Source: Occultella gossypii (GTDB taxonomy: Bacteria > Actinomycetota > Actinomycetes > Actinomycetales > Beutenbergiaceae). From it: a stretch of DNA of 64,000 nt. Position 1 is the stretch's first letter, and every line of letters starts with the position of its first letter. The notes below the pieces were generated by a model. That model searched no databases and had not been told where the DNA came from. It was given only the letters and a program-made list of their open reading frames with translations. Position numbers and translations under genes: made by a program. Shown piece after piece: positions 16,559 through 24,951 of the stretch. The stretch is taken from contig NZ_JAGSHT010000010.1 in NCBI RefSeq assembly GCF_019947135.1, forward strand, positions 456,473-520,472, written 5' to 3'.

Positions 16559-17728
16559 TCAGGTCCCGGTCAGCACCCGGTCGATCACATCGGCCCCCCG
16601 TGTCGCGCCCCCGGCGGCGACGCTCTCGTCGCGCATCCGGGCGAGAGCGTCGCGCACGACGTCGTCTCCGGCCACCGCGTCGATGGCCGCCCAGACGGTA
16701 TCCGCATCGAGTCGCTGCGGGCTGAGGGTCCGGCCGAGTCCGAGCTCGGCGATCCGGTCGGCGTTGGCCCGCTGCTCCGCCATCTGTGGGAGCGCCACCA
16801 TCGGGACCCGGTACTGGATGGCCTCCATCGTGCTGCCCATGCCGGCGTGGGTCACGAACGCGTCGGCGTGACGCAGCACCGCCAGTTGCGGCACCCGCTC
16901 GTGGATCTCCACGTTGTCCGGGGCGTCCTCGAAGAGGCCGGGGTCGACCTGGTCACCGATCGCGAGCACCATGTGCCAGCGGCGGTCGGCGGCCGAGTCG
17001 ACCATCATCCGGAAGAAGTCGGGCCGGTCGTTGTAGGCGGTGCCGAGGGAGACCAGCACGACCGGATCGCCACCCGTCGGAGGCGTCCAGTCGGACTGGA
17101 ACTCCCGCTCGGTCAGGCCCGGCCCGATGAAGTCCCAACCCTCGAAGGTCTCGCCCGCGAACTGGAACGCCCGCGGGATCGTGACCAGCCTCGCCGCCGC
17201 CGATCTGCCCTGCATGAATGCGCCCACGTCACCGATGCCCTGACCGCGCAGGTACCTCGCGATCCGGATCATCTGCCACAGGAACCGCGGGTCGACCGGG
17301 TTGATCCTGGTGTAGGCGTTCATCGACCAGTGCTCGTTGCCCACGAAGTTGGGCCACGTCTCCACTGCCGGCACCTGCCACTGGTGCGCGAGCACCCTGC
17401 CCCACCAGGCCAGGGTCCCGTCGTGCAGCACGAGGTCCGGGGCCGGTGCATCGGCGAGCGCGGGGACCATGGCGGCGGTCTCGTCCAGCAGCAGCCCCAT
17501 CGCCCGGATCAGTTCCTTGCCGTGCATCTGCGGCGGCCCACCGCCGATGCGTTCCCAGGTGGAGGTGACCGGCTCGAACCGAGCACCGGTCTCGGCGATC
17601 CGGTCCTCGAACATGCGAGGCGCCCAGTACGTCACGTCGTGGCCCCGCCGGACGAGTTCGGTCACCACCCCGAGGGTGGGATTGACGTGTCCTGCTCCGA
17701 GGGGCCCGTAGGCATAGATGGTCGACAC
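16559..17728 (-). CDS. Macrolide-type GT1 glycosyltransferase
   Basis: A 389-residue GT-B fold enzyme of the MGT/OleD group, which transfers a sugar from UDP-glucose (or a similar donor) to macrolides and other small aglycones. The N-terminal domain starts with YGPLGAGHVNPTLGVVTELVRRGHDV and has the acceptor histidine region. The donor-binding motif THAGMGSTMEAIQYRVPMVALPQMAEQ is near residues 311-337. Members of this group inactivate macrolides, but they also glycosylate natural products. The start GTG 17728 lies eight bases after a TAGCAT box (17742-17737), so a leaderless mRNA is likely; no Shine-Dalgarno sequence is seen. It is convergent with the SnoaL gene, 15 bases apart. Confidence 0.88.
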   Translation of the reverse strand: MSTIYAYGPLGAGHVNPTLGVVTELVRRGHDVTYWAPRMFEDRIAETGARFEPVTSTWERIGGGPPQMHGKELIRAMGLLLDETAAMVPALADAPAPDLVLHDGTLAWWGRVLAHQWQVPAVETWPNFVGNEHWSMNAYTRINPVDPRFLWQMIRIARYLRGQGIGDVGAFMQGRSAAARLVTIPRAFQFAGETFEGWDFIGPGLTEREFQSDWTPPTGGDPVVLVSLGTAYNDRPDFFRMMVDSAADRRWHMVLAIGDQVDPGLFEDAPDNVEIHERVPQLAVLRHADAFVTHAGMGSTMEAIQYRVPMVALPQMAEQRANADRIAELGLGRTLSPQRLDADTVWAAIDAVAGDDVVRDALARMRDESVAAGGATRGADVIDRVLTGT

Positions 17729-17798
17729 GGACGACCATGCTAGGCGCACGCTCGATCCTCGCCCCGGGACCGGAGGCGACCACCCCGCAGAACGCAGC

Positions 17799-17840
17799 GA
17801 CCGCCGTCGGCCCGGCATGAAAGGCGGGCCGACGGCGGTC
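17799..17840 (-). terminator. Strong hairpin after the aldo-keto reductase gene
   Basis: Perfect 16-bp inverted repeat (GACCGCCGTCGGCCCG at 17799-17814 and its complement at 17825-17840) around a 10-base loop, 38 bases downstream of the aldo-keto reductase stop on the minus strand. A T-run is absent, as is common for GC-rich actinobacterial terminators. Confidence 0.7.
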
Positions 17841-17877
17841 GGTGCGTCTGCCTACGAGGAGGCGACGGCGGGGCTGC

Positions 17878-18741
17878 TCAGGCGAGGTGCGCGGGCTTGC
17901 CCCAGGTCACGTTGTCCGGGTTGCCGCCGTAGCGGTGGTTGCGGTCGAGCTCGGCGATCCGGGCGAGGTCGTCGCCGGAGAGGCGCACGTCGGCGGCGGC
18001 GAGGTTCTCCGCGATCCGGGACGGCGTCACGGACTTCGGGATCACCACGTTGCCGACGGCAAGGTGCCAGGCGAGGACCACCTGGGCCGGGGTGACCTGG
18101 TGCGCGGCGGCGATCTCGGCGAACACCGGGTCCTCGAGCAGGCCACGCCCGGAGCCCAGCGGCGACCATGCCTCGGTCGCGATGTTGTGCTCGGCGTGGA
18201 ACGCCTTGAGCTCGTTCTGCTGCAGGTACGGGTGGGACTCGACCTGGTTCAGCACCGGGGTGACGCCGGTCTCGCCGATGATCCGCTCGAGGTGCGGGAT
18301 CTGGAAGTTCGAGACGCCGATGGAGCGGACCCGGCCCTCGTTCAGGAGGGTCACGAACGCCTTCCAGGTGTCCGAGTACTGGTCCCACGCGGGCGCGGCC
18401 CAGTGGATCAGGTACAGATCGACGGTCTCCAGGCCGAGCCTGGCGAGGCTGACGTCGTAGGCGCGCAGGGTGGAGTCGTAGCCCTGGTCCGGGTTGTTCA
18501 GCTTGGTGGTCACGTACACCTCGTCGCGGCCGAGACCGGACTCGGCGAGCGCGCGGCCCACGCCGGCCTCGTTCCCGTAGGCGGCGGCCGTGTCGATCAG
18601 GCGGTAGCCGACGCGCAGGGCCTCGGCGACGGCGGTGTGCGCCTCGTCATCGGGAACCTGCCAGACGCCGAACCCGAGCTGCGGGATGGTCGATCCGTCG
18701 GAGAGGGAGTGTGCGGGGACGTTTGCGGGGTAGCTGGTCAC
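17878..18741 (-). CDS. Aldo/keto reductase
   Basis: NADPH-dependent aldo/keto reductase, 287 residues, TIM barrel, closest in motifs to the 2,5-diketo-D-gluconate reductase / AKR5 group. The catalytic tetrad is complete: Asp50, Tyr55, Lys80 and His113. The substrate-loop motif GVSNFQIPHLERI and the cofactor motif VIPKSVTPSRIAENL are present. GTG 18741 is the start; TAGGCT (18755-18750) ends eight bases upstream, a leaderless arrangement. A strong hairpin lies downstream. It is 51 bases from the TetR gene on the same strand, yet has its own -10 box. The physiological substrate is unknown. Confidence 0.9.
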   Translation of the reverse strand: MTSYPANVPAHSLSDGSTIPQLGFGVWQVPDDEAHTAVAEALRVGYRLIDTAAAYGNEAGVGRALAESGLGRDEVYVTTKLNNPDQGYDSTLRAYDVSLARLGLETVDLYLIHWAAPAWDQYSDTWKAFVTLLNEGRVRSIGVSNFQIPHLERIIGETGVTPVLNQVESHPYLQQNELKAFHAEHNIATEAWSPLGSGRGLLEDPVFAEIAAAHQVTPAQVVLAWHLAVGNVVIPKSVTPSRIAENLAAADVRLSGDDLARIAELDRNHRYGGNPDNVTWGKPAHLA

Positions 18742-18792
18742 GGTCGTTCAGCCTAGCGCGGGGCGTGCGTGGGCCGCACCGCGGGACGCCCG

Positions 18793-19464
18793 TCAGACCC
18801 GCGGCACCCAGCGCCGCCCGACCTCCTCGGGCGTCGGCCCCGGCCCAGGGAGGTCGGCGGCGCCGCGGCCGGTGGCGCCCGCCGGTGCGCCGTCGCCGGC
18901 GATGCCGTCGAACCAGATGGTCAGGTACCTCCTGCGCAGGGCCTGGGTGCGCTCGGGGTCCACCCCGAGCACCGCGGTGACCTGGTCGAAGAGCAGCGTC
19001 AGGTCCTCGGCCACGAGCCCGGGGCGCAGCACCCCGGCGTCGCGGGCCGCCTCGAAGATCCGCACCCCGAGCGCTGAGGCCTCCCGGGCGAGCTGCCCCA
19101 GGTCCTCCGACGGCGTGAACGTACCGGCCAGGTTCACGGTCAGGGCGTGCACGTCGGCGTCGATGATGCCGGTGACGAACTCCGTGAACGTGGTCCACGG
19201 GTCCGTGCCCGCGTCCAGGCACGCCTGCGCGATCTCGGCGAACCGCTCGAGCCCGTCCGCGCAAAGCCGGCGGAGCAGGTCCTCCTTGCCCTCGTAGCGG
19301 TGGTAGAGGGCGCTGATGCCGACGCCCGCCTCCTTCGCGACCGCCGCCATGGGTGCGGCCGCGTCCCGCAGGAACACGGTGCGCGCGGCGAGCAGGATGA
19401 GTCCGTCGTTGCGAGCGGCCTGGGCGCGCCGGCCGCTGAGGGCGGGGGTGGGGGTCTGATCCAT
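18793..19464 (-). CDS. TetR-family regulator of the adjacent epoxide hydrolase
   Basis: A 223-residue TetR-family repressor: an HTH DNA-binding domain at about residues 22-65 (MAAVAKEAGVGISALYHRYEGKEDLLRRLCADG) and a longer ligand-binding C-domain ending in a Pro/Gly-rich tail. The likely start is ATG 19464. It is divergent from the TIGR03086/epoxide-hydrolase locus. The intergenic region has two copies of a 17-base palindrome (19486-19502 and 19519-19535) over and after a promoter, so repression of that locus, released by an epoxide or another hydrophobic ligand, is likely. The ligand itself cannot be read from sequence. Confidence 0.88.
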   Translation of the reverse strand: MDQTPTPALSGRRAQAARNDGLILLAARTVFLRDAAAPMAAVAKEAGVGISALYHRYEGKEDLLRRLCADGLERFAEIAQACLDAGTDPWTTFTEFVTGIIDADVHALTVNLAGTFTPSEDLGQLAREASALGVRIFEAARDAGVLRPGLVAEDLTLLFDQVTAVLGVDPERTQALRRRYLTIWFDGIAGDGAPAGATGRGAADLPGPGPTPEEVGRRWVPRV

Positions 19465-19480
19465 AACCACACCTTACCTC

Positions 19481-19509
19481 TTGTGCGGAACGGAGCGTTC
19501 CGTTACACT
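19481..19509 (+). promoter_or_regulatory. TetR-controlled promoter of the epoxide hydrolase locus
   Basis: TTGTGC (19481-19486), 17-base spacer, TACACT (19504-19509); transcription should start near 19516. One palindrome fills the spacer and the next begins just after the start site, so repressor binding would block polymerase. Confidence 0.6.
19486..19502. promoter_or_regulatory. TetR operator 1, CGGAACG-gag-CGTTCCG
   Basis: Perfect 7-bp inverted repeat with a three-base centre (17 bases in all) in the promoter spacer between the divergent TetR and target genes. Confidence 0.65.
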
Positions 19510-19518
19510 TCAATCATG

Positions 19519-19535
19519 CGGAACAAATCATTCCG
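19519..19535. promoter_or_regulatory. TetR operator 2, CGGAA-N7-TTCCG
   Basis: CGGAACAAATCATTCCG has the same length and end sequences as operator 1 and begins exactly 33 bases after it, about three helical turns, putting both on the same DNA face. Confidence 0.6.
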
Positions 19536-19557
19536 TTCCAACCTTGAGGAGAGTCAG

Positions 19558-20164
19558 ATGACCGCACCGGCCACCACCACCTGGACCGTTCTCACGCAAG
19601 CCCACACCGCGCTGCGGAACGCTGCCACCGCAGCGAGCGAGTCCCCGGCCGAGCTGTGGGACGCCCCCCACCCCGTGCCAGGACTGGACCGTGGCCCAGG
19701 TCCTCACCCACGCGACGGGCGACCAGCGGGCCTACGCCGCGGCCCTCACCGGAACCGGCGGCCCGACCGAGGACCCGTTCTCGCCGTCGGCCACTCGCGC
19801 GGCGGACCCGGTCGCCGAGGTGACCGCGGCCACCGAGGCCTCCGCGACGGCGTTCGCCGCAGTGGCACCGGGCACCGAGGAGGTCCCGAACCCGCTCCCC
19901 CAGGGACCGATGAGCGCGGAGCTCGCGGTCGGCGCGGCGGCGCTGGACGCCGCGGTGCACGCCTGGGACGTCGCGATGGCGATCGGCGCGCCCAGCCCGC
20001 TCACGGCGGACCTGGCGGCGGCACTGCTTCCCACCGCCCACGCGCTCGTGGAGCCGCTGCGGGCCTGGGGCGCCTATGCCCCGGTCGTGCCCGGCGCCAG
20101 CGCGGACCCCGCCGACGAACTGCTCCGGTTCCTCGGCCGCAACCCCGAATGGAAGGCCCGACCC
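19558..20164 (+). pseudogene. TIGR03086-like metal-binding domain gene, frameshifted
   Basis: The start ATG 19558 follows a strong GAGGAGA site. The first frame encodes about 36 residues (TTTWTVLTQAHTALRNAATA) and then runs through a run of six C (19664-19669). Removing one C would join it to the second frame and restore DAPTPCQDWTVAQVLTH, the classic motif of the TIGR03086/DinB-like mycothiol maleylpyruvate isomerase fold. The domain then continues to LLRFLGRNPEW at 20150. So there is either a real frameshift or a sequencing slip in the homopolymer. Downstream, the frame runs without a stop into the epoxide hydrolase. The family is often a metal-dependent, mycothiol-linked enzyme; the function here is unknown. 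Confidence 0.7.
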
Positions 20165-21268
20165 ATGTCCGAGATCACCCCCACCACGATCGACATCCCC
20201 CAAGCAGACCTCGACGACCTCGCGGACCGGTTGGCGCGGACCCGCTGGGCGGACGAGATCGAGGGATCCGGCTCCGAGTACGGCACCAGCCTGGCCCAGG
20301 TGCGCGAGTGGGCCGAGTACTGGCGCACCTCGTTCGACTGGCGCGCGCTCGAGGCCCGGCTGAACGCCTACCCGCAGTTCACCACCGAGATCGACGGGCA
20401 GCGCATCCACTTCCTGCACGTGCGCTCACCCCGCCCGGACGCCACCGCGCTGATCCTCACGCACGGTTGGCCGGGCTCGGTCCTGGAGTACCTGGACGTG
20501 ATCGACCCGCTCGTCGCGGCCGGGTTCGACCTGGTCATCCCGTCGCTGCCCGGGTTCGGCTTCTCCGGGCCCACCACCGAGCGCGGCTGGGGCGTGCAGC
20601 GCATCGCGGCCGCCTGGGTGGAGCTCATGGGCCGCCTCGGCTACGACCGCTACGGGGCGGTGGGCAACGACGCGGGGTCGATGATCTCGCCCGAGGTGGG
20701 CCGGCTCGCCCCCGAGTCGGTCATCGGCGTGCACGTCACCCAGCTGTTCTCGTTCCCGTCCGGCGACCCGGCCGAGCTGGCGGACCTGACGCCCGAGGAG
20801 CAGGCCGGCATGGAACGGCTGAGCTGGTTCTGGGAGAACATGGGCGCCTTCAACGTGCTCCAGACCCAGGCCCCGCAGACGCTGGCGCACGCCCTCGCCG
20901 ACTCCCCCGTCGGCCTGCTCGGCTGGAACGGGCAGCTCCTGGTGGGACTGGATGCGGAGTTCGTGGTCGCGAATGCGGCGGTCTACTGGCTCACCGGCAC
21001 CAGCGGGTCGTCGATCCGGATGTACCGGGAGATGGCCGCCGATGCCAGGCCCACCGGGCCCACCACCACGCCGACGGCGCTGGCGGCCGGCGCGAAGGAC
21101 TTCCTCTCGATCCGCCGGTTCGCCGACCGCGACCACGCCGCGATCGTGCGCTGGCACGTGTTCGACGTGCCCGGGCACTACACGGCGCACGAGGCGCCGC
21201 GGGTGATCGTCGACGACGTCACCGCGTTCTTCGGTGATCTCGCCTCGGGCGTGGGCCGGGCCGGCTGA
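20165..21268 (+). CDS. Alpha/beta-hydrolase epoxide hydrolase
   Basis: Opens epoxides to diols by an alpha/beta-hydrolase mechanism. The 367-residue protein begins with the epoxide-hydrolase N-terminal lid region (ITPTTIDIPQADLDDLADRLARTRW), then HGWPGS (oxyanion-hole HGxP) at about 101-106, the nucleophile Asp in GNDAGS, and the catalytic His in PGHYTAHEAP near the end. Length and order are normal for the family. I chose ATG 20165 because GGAAGG precedes it by nine bases and family members start here. However, the upstream TIGR03086-like frame is open into it from 19691, so the cell could also make a 525-residue fusion. Controlled by the divergent TetR. Confidence 0.85.
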   Translation: MSEITPTTIDIPQADLDDLADRLARTRWADEIEGSGSEYGTSLAQVREWAEYWRTSFDWRALEARLNAYPQFTTEIDGQRIHFLHVRSPRPDATALILTHGWPGSVLEYLDVIDPLVAAGFDLVIPSLPGFGFSGPTTERGWGVQRIAAAWVELMGRLGYDRYGAVGNDAGSMISPEVGRLAPESVIGVHVTQLFSFPSGDPAELADLTPEEQAGMERLSWFWENMGAFNVLQTQAPQTLAHALADSPVGLLGWNGQLLVGLDAEFVVANAAVYWLTGTSGSSIRMYREMAADARPTGPTTTPTALAAGAKDFLSIRRFADRDHAAIVRWHVFDVPGHYTAHEAPRVIVDDVTAFFGDLASGVGRAG

Positions 21269-21308
21269 GGCCCGACGGCGTCCGCTCGCTCGCGCGGGTC
21301 GGTTCCGC

Positions 21309-21335
21309 TCCCCGGTGGGTCACGCCCACCGGGGA
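21309..21335. terminator. Bidirectional hairpin between convergent genes
   Basis: TCCCCGGTGGG (21309-21319), loop TCACG, and the exact complement (21325-21335): 11-bp stem midway between the stops of the epoxide hydrolase and the GH20 gene. Confidence 0.7.
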
Positions 21336-21342
21336 CGGCGGA

Positions 21343-22746
21343 TCAGCCGACCGGCGCGAGCGCGTCCGCGTCGTGGGGGTACCCGGCGGCGCCCCAGAAC
21401 GGTTCCTGGGCGGCCAGGCGCGGCGCGAACGTCTCCCAGTCCCGGTCGGACTGGGCGGACCAGGCCACCTCCGCGACGGCGGCCAGCCGCGGCAGCAGCA
21501 TCGTGAACAGGTCCTCCTCGGTGAGGATCGTCTCGGTCCACAGGGCGGCCTCGACGCCCACGATCGCGGCCGGGTCCACGCCGGGCAGGTACTGCTCGGG
21601 GTCCCAGTCGTAGCTGTCCCGGACGCCGACGGTGCCGGCCCAGTCCAGGCCGAGCGGGTAGCCGTCGTGGTACTTCATGTCCAGGTACACGTGCTTGGCC
21701 GGGCTCAGGATCACGCCGATGCCGCGCTGGGCCGCGGCCGCGATCGGCGCCGGGTCCGAGTTCGTGTCCCACAACTGCACCAGGGCGCCCTCGGGCAGGT
21801 CCGCCACCGCGCCCTCGCCCCAGACGATCGGGGCCTTGCCGGCGGCGACCGTGAGCGCCGCCGCGGCCTCGATGAACTCGACGTACTCGTCGCGCTCCAT
21901 GGTGTGCACCTCGTCGCCGCCGATGTGCAGGTACGGGCCCGGGGTGAGCGCCGCCAGGTCCCCGATCACGTCGGTCAGGAAGCCGGTGGTGGCCGGCAGG
22001 GCGAGGGTGAGCTGCGAGAAGCCCACCTCGGTGCCCGTGTAGACCTCGGTCGCGACGCCGCTGGAGTTGAGCTCGGGCACGGCGTGCAGGGCCGCGTTGG
22101 TGTGCCCGGGCAGGTCGATCTCGCCGACCACCTCGATACCGCGCTGGGCCGCGTACTCGGTGAGGCCGGCCAGATCCGCGGCGCTCAGGTGGCCGCCGGC
22201 AGCGCCGTCGACGGCGGTGCCGCTGGACTGCTCGGTCAGTTCCGGGCGGCTCGCCGACTCGAAGCGCCAGCCCTGGTCGTCGGTGAGGTGCAGGTGCAGC
22301 ACGTTCAGCTTGTAGGCGGCCATCAGGTCGATGACCCGGCGCAGCGTCGGCACCCCGAAGAAGTGCCGGACCACATCGATCATGAGCCCTCGGCGGGCGA
22401 ACCGTGGGGCGTCCTCGATCCGCAGCGCCGGGACGGCGCCGTCGGCGGCGCGCACGCGCAGCTGGGCCAGGGTGGCCAGCCCGCGGACGAGTCCGGCGGT
22501 GCTGCCCTCGATGAGGATCCGGTCGGCGTCGACGGTGAGCGTGTACGCCTCACCGGGCTGCGCACCCAGGGTGAGCTCGACGGTGTCGGAGGCATCGCCG
22601 TCGGCGTCCAGGCCGAGGCCGAGCAGCCGCGCGGCGTACCGGGCCACCCCCGGCGGCGCGACCAGCGCCGTGTTCTCGGTGAAGACGAACCCGTCACCGG
22701 GGCGGGTCTCGAGGTGGGTGGGGGCCGGGACGAGCAGCAGGCTCAC
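21343..22746 (-). CDS. GH20 beta-N-acetylhexosaminidase
   Basis: Cleaves terminal beta-N-acetylglucosamine (or galactosamine) by substrate-assisted catalysis. The 467-residue protein has the N-terminal GH20b alpha/beta domain (about 1-115) and the TIM barrel (about 120-450), with the catalytic Asp278-Glu279 pair in HIGGDEVH, the HLHLTDDQGWR strand and WGEGA. There is no signal peptide, suggesting a cytosolic enzyme acting on imported chitin or cell-wall fragments. The start GTG 22746 has AAGGAG six bases upstream. It stands alone between a convergent terminator and the divergent TetR gene at 22874. Confidence 0.9.
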   Translation of the reverse strand: MSLLLVPAPTHLETRPGDGFVFTENTALVAPPGVARYAARLLGLGLDADGDASDTVELTLGAQPGEAYTLTVDADRILIEGSTAGLVRGLATLAQLRVRAADGAVPALRIEDAPRFARRGLMIDVVRHFFGVPTLRRVIDLMAAYKLNVLHLHLTDDQGWRFESASRPELTEQSSGTAVDGAAGGHLSAADLAGLTEYAAQRGIEVVGEIDLPGHTNAALHAVPELNSSGVATEVYTGTEVGFSQLTLALPATTGFLTDVIGDLAALTPGPYLHIGGDEVHTMERDEYVEFIEAAAALTVAAGKAPIVWGEGAVADLPEGALVQLWDTNSDPAPIAAAAQRGIGVILSPAKHVYLDMKYHDGYPLGLDWAGTVGVRDSYDWDPEQYLPGVDPAAIVGVEAALWTETILTEEDLFTMLLPRLAAVAEVAWSAQSDRDWETFAPRLAAQEPFWGAAGYPHDADALAPVG

Positions 22747-22837
22747 GCGGAACTCCTTGGCGGAACGTGTGGGGATAGGACCCACGCTACTAGGACGGAG
22801 CGGACCGGCGACCAGTGCACCGAAGGCGGACGGCCCC

Positions 22838-22866
22838 TTGCCGGACAGCGGCACCGTTTGTACCAT
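22838..22866 (+). promoter_or_regulatory. Promoter of the second TetR gene
   Basis: TTGCCG (22838-22843), 17-base spacer, TACCAT (22861-22866). ATG 22874 lies seven bases beyond, giving a leaderless mRNA. Confidence 0.55.
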
Positions 22867-22874
22867 TTGGTACA
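22859..22874. promoter_or_regulatory. Autoregulatory operator TGTACC-ATTT-GGTACA
   Basis: Perfect 6-bp inverted repeat with a 4-base centre that covers the -10 box and the A of the start codon of the TetR gene, so bound protein would shut off its own gene. Confidence 0.65.
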
Positions 22875-23455
22875 TGGCGATGACAGGGCGGGACCGGCTG
22901 CTCCGCGCGGCGATCGAACACTTCGCGCGCACCGGCGTCGGCGACCAGAGCCTGCGCGCCATCGCGGCCGCGATCGGCACCAGCCACCGCATGCTCATCT
23001 ATCACTTCGGCTCCCGCGAGGGCCTTCTCGCCGAGGTGGTGGCCGCCGTCGAGGCCGAGCAGCGGAGCACCCTCGCCGCGCTCATGGCCGAGGACGCCGC
23101 GCCGGGCGACTGGATCAGGCAGTTCTGGTCGGAGGTGTCGTCCGCGGCCCGGAGCTACGGGCCGTTCTTCTTCGAGCTCTCCGCGCACGCGATGCAGGGT
23201 CGGGGCCATGCCGCGGGGCTGCGCACCAGCCTCGTCGAGCCGTGGCTGGAGCCGATCACGGCCATGCTCGTCCGGGCCGGGTCCGACCCCGCGCAGGCGC
23301 AGGCGCGGGCCCGGCTAGGCCTCGGTACCACCCGCGGACTCCTCCACGACGCGCTCGTCACCGGCGACTTCGAGGGGGCCGACGCCGCCATGGAGCTCTT
23401 CATCGACCTCGCGGTCGCCGACCTCCCGGCGCCCGAGCCCCACAGGAAGGCTTGA
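22874..23455 (+). CDS. TetR-family regulator
   Basis: A 193-residue TetR regulator with an N-terminal HTH domain (residues about 5-50: LLRAAIEHFARTGVGDQSLRAIAAAIGTSHRMLIYHFGSREGLL) and a helical C-domain. The HTH is of the usual length and the spacing of the recognition helix is standard. The start ATG 22874 is leaderless and lies within its own palindromic operator. Its stop is two bases before the ATG of the SRPBCC gene, which implies one operon and likely joint autoregulation. The effector is unknown; an SRPBCC lipid- or aromatic-binding partner suggests a hydrophobic ligand. Confidence 0.9.
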   Translation: MAMTGRDRLLRAAIEHFARTGVGDQSLRAIAAAIGTSHRMLIYHFGSREGLLAEVVAAVEAEQRSTLAALMAEDAAPGDWIRQFWSEVSSAARSYGPFFFELSAHAMQGRGHAAGLRTSLVEPWLEPITAMLVRAGSDPAQAQARARLGLGTTRGLLHDALVTGDFEGADAAMELFIDLAVADLPAPEPHRKA

Positions 23456-23457
23456 CC

Positions 23458-23898
23458 ATGTCTGACCCGAACATCACCGTCGAGACGCGCATCGCCGCGC
23501 CGCCCGAGCGGGTCTGGCGCCTCGTCGGCGACCTGGACCGGTGGGCCGAGATGCTGCCCACCGTCGATTCGGTCCAGCGCGCCGACCCGGGCGCCGAGGT
23601 CGGCGTCGGCGCCCGGTTCCGGGTGCGCCAGCCCGGGCTCCCGCCGGCCACCTACGAGCTCACCCGGTGGCTCCCGGGCCGGGCCTTCGACTGGGTCGCC
23701 GAGTCGCCCGGCGTGCGCACGGTCGGCACGCACGAGGTGCGTGACGACGGCTCGGGCGACACCGTGCTCGTGCTGGGACTCGCCTGGCAGGGCCCGCTGG
23801 CCGGGCTCGTGCGGGCGCTGCTGACATCCAGGGCCCGCCGGTACGTCGAGCAGGAGGCCGTGGCGTTCACGCGGCTCGCCGAGGTGCCGGTCACCTGA
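23458..23898 (+). CDS. SRPBCC-family (polyketide cyclase-like) protein
   Basis: A 146-residue START/Bet v 1-like fold protein. The N-terminal strand-helix pattern ITVETRIAAPPERVWRLVGDLDRWAEML is characteristic, followed by a curved sheet with hydrophobic cavity residues and a C-terminal helix (GLVRALLTSRARRYVEQEAVAFTRLAE). Such proteins bind or process hydrophobic ligands; no catalytic residue can be assigned. GGAAGG overlaps the TetR stop and precedes ATG 23458, so translation is coupled. It is probably the effector-side partner of the regulator. Confidence 0.85.
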   Translation: MSDPNITVETRIAAPPERVWRLVGDLDRWAEMLPTVDSVQRADPGAEVGVGARFRVRQPGLPPATYELTRWLPGRAFDWVAESPGVRTVGTHEVRDDGSGDTVLVLGLAWQGPLAGLVRALLTSRARRYVEQEAVAFTRLAEVPVT

Positions 23899-23994
23899 CG
23901 CTCAGACGGACCGCCCGCAACGGCCACGCCAGACCAGCCTCGCCCAAGAGAGGCAGGTCATGAGGTTCTCCGGTCTCGCTGAGGCGGACCAGCC

Positions 23995-24804
23995 CTACGC
24001 GCCGCGGAGCACGCGCTTGAGTCCGTCAATCTCATCCGGGGTCATGCCTCCGGTGCGCAGGTAGCCCGTGACGTCGCCGTGTTCTGACGAGATCCAGTCC
24101 AGTGCCGCTTCGATCGCAGACGCAGGCGATTCCGTCGCAAGAGTCTTCAGACGCGGCGTGAGTGGAACACCGAGGCTCGTGATGAGCGCGGTGAGGCTTT
24201 CAGCGAAGCCGCCGGCGAGGTTCCCACCCGTCTGGGTGTAGTCCTCGACGATCTCGTCGCGAGACACATCCGCGACGAGCAGAAGCAGCGCCGCCGCGAT
24301 GCCGGTGCGGTCCTTACCGGCCGTGCAGTGGAACAGCACACCTGGCCGCGCAGAGCCCGAAGCCGCCACCACCGCACGCCCCAGCTCAACGAACTGCGTC
24401 GCACTGCTGCCCAGGATCGCAACGTACAGATCCTCCAACGTGGGCACCGTCTCCGCGAGCGCCGATATCTGGTCCTCGGACAACCCGGCGTCCTCGCTGG
24501 AGGGCAACAACTTCTGCACCATCTCGTCCATCGCGCCTCCCTGCACGGGCAGCGGAACCAGCCGCACACTGCCGTCGGAGGGGAGCAGGTCAGCCGCCCG
24601 TGCCCGCTCGCCGTCGGTGCGGAGATCGATGATCGTGCCGATCCGCTGATCGGAGAGTGCCTGAAGCCCTGCCTCGTTGAGGGTGGAAAGAGCATCCGAC
24701 CGGTAGAGGATTCCGGATGCTACGACGCCACCGTCCGCCGTCGGCAGTCCGCCGAGTGCACGAGAGTTGTACGTCACCTGGAGCAAGGAAGTCATGCCGG
24801 TCAT
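23995..24804 (-). CDS. Tyrosine-protein phosphatase (Tyr_phosphatase3 type)
   Basis: A 269-residue phosphatase of the bacterial 'Tyr_phosphatase3' family (PtpB-like). The P-loop HCTAGKDRTG is at 159-168, with nucleophile Cys160 and Arg166. The DLRTDGE segment at 60-66 and the N-terminal NSRALGGLPTADGG are family landmarks. Dual-specificity or phosphoinositide activity is also known in this group. ATG 24804 is backed by a GAGAGGA site six bases upstream. Codon choice is slightly less GC-rich than in neighbours, which might indicate transfer. It stands alone; its target is unknown. Confidence 0.88.
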   Translation of the reverse strand: MTGMTSLLQVTYNSRALGGLPTADGGVVASGILYRSDALSTLNEAGLQALSDQRIGTIIDLRTDGERARAADLLPSDGSVRLVPLPVQGGAMDEMVQKLLPSSEDAGLSEDQISALAETVPTLEDLYVAILGSSATQFVELGRAVVAASGSARPGVLFHCTAGKDRTGIAAALLLLVADVSRDEIVEDYTQTGGNLAGGFAESLTALITSLGVPLTPRLKTLATESPASAIEAALDWISSEHGDVTGYLRTGGMTPDEIDGLKRVLRGA

Positions 24805-24951
24805 GAAGAGTCCTCTCGTCCGCGTCCTGTCAGGGTATCGGCGCCGAAGGACACCACCAGGGTGATGCCGTCATGGAACGACGCGTGTGCACACTCGGAC
24901 TCCACTCGCCGGCCTGGGCATCGGCAAGATGCCGTAGCTAGAGTGACGGAC

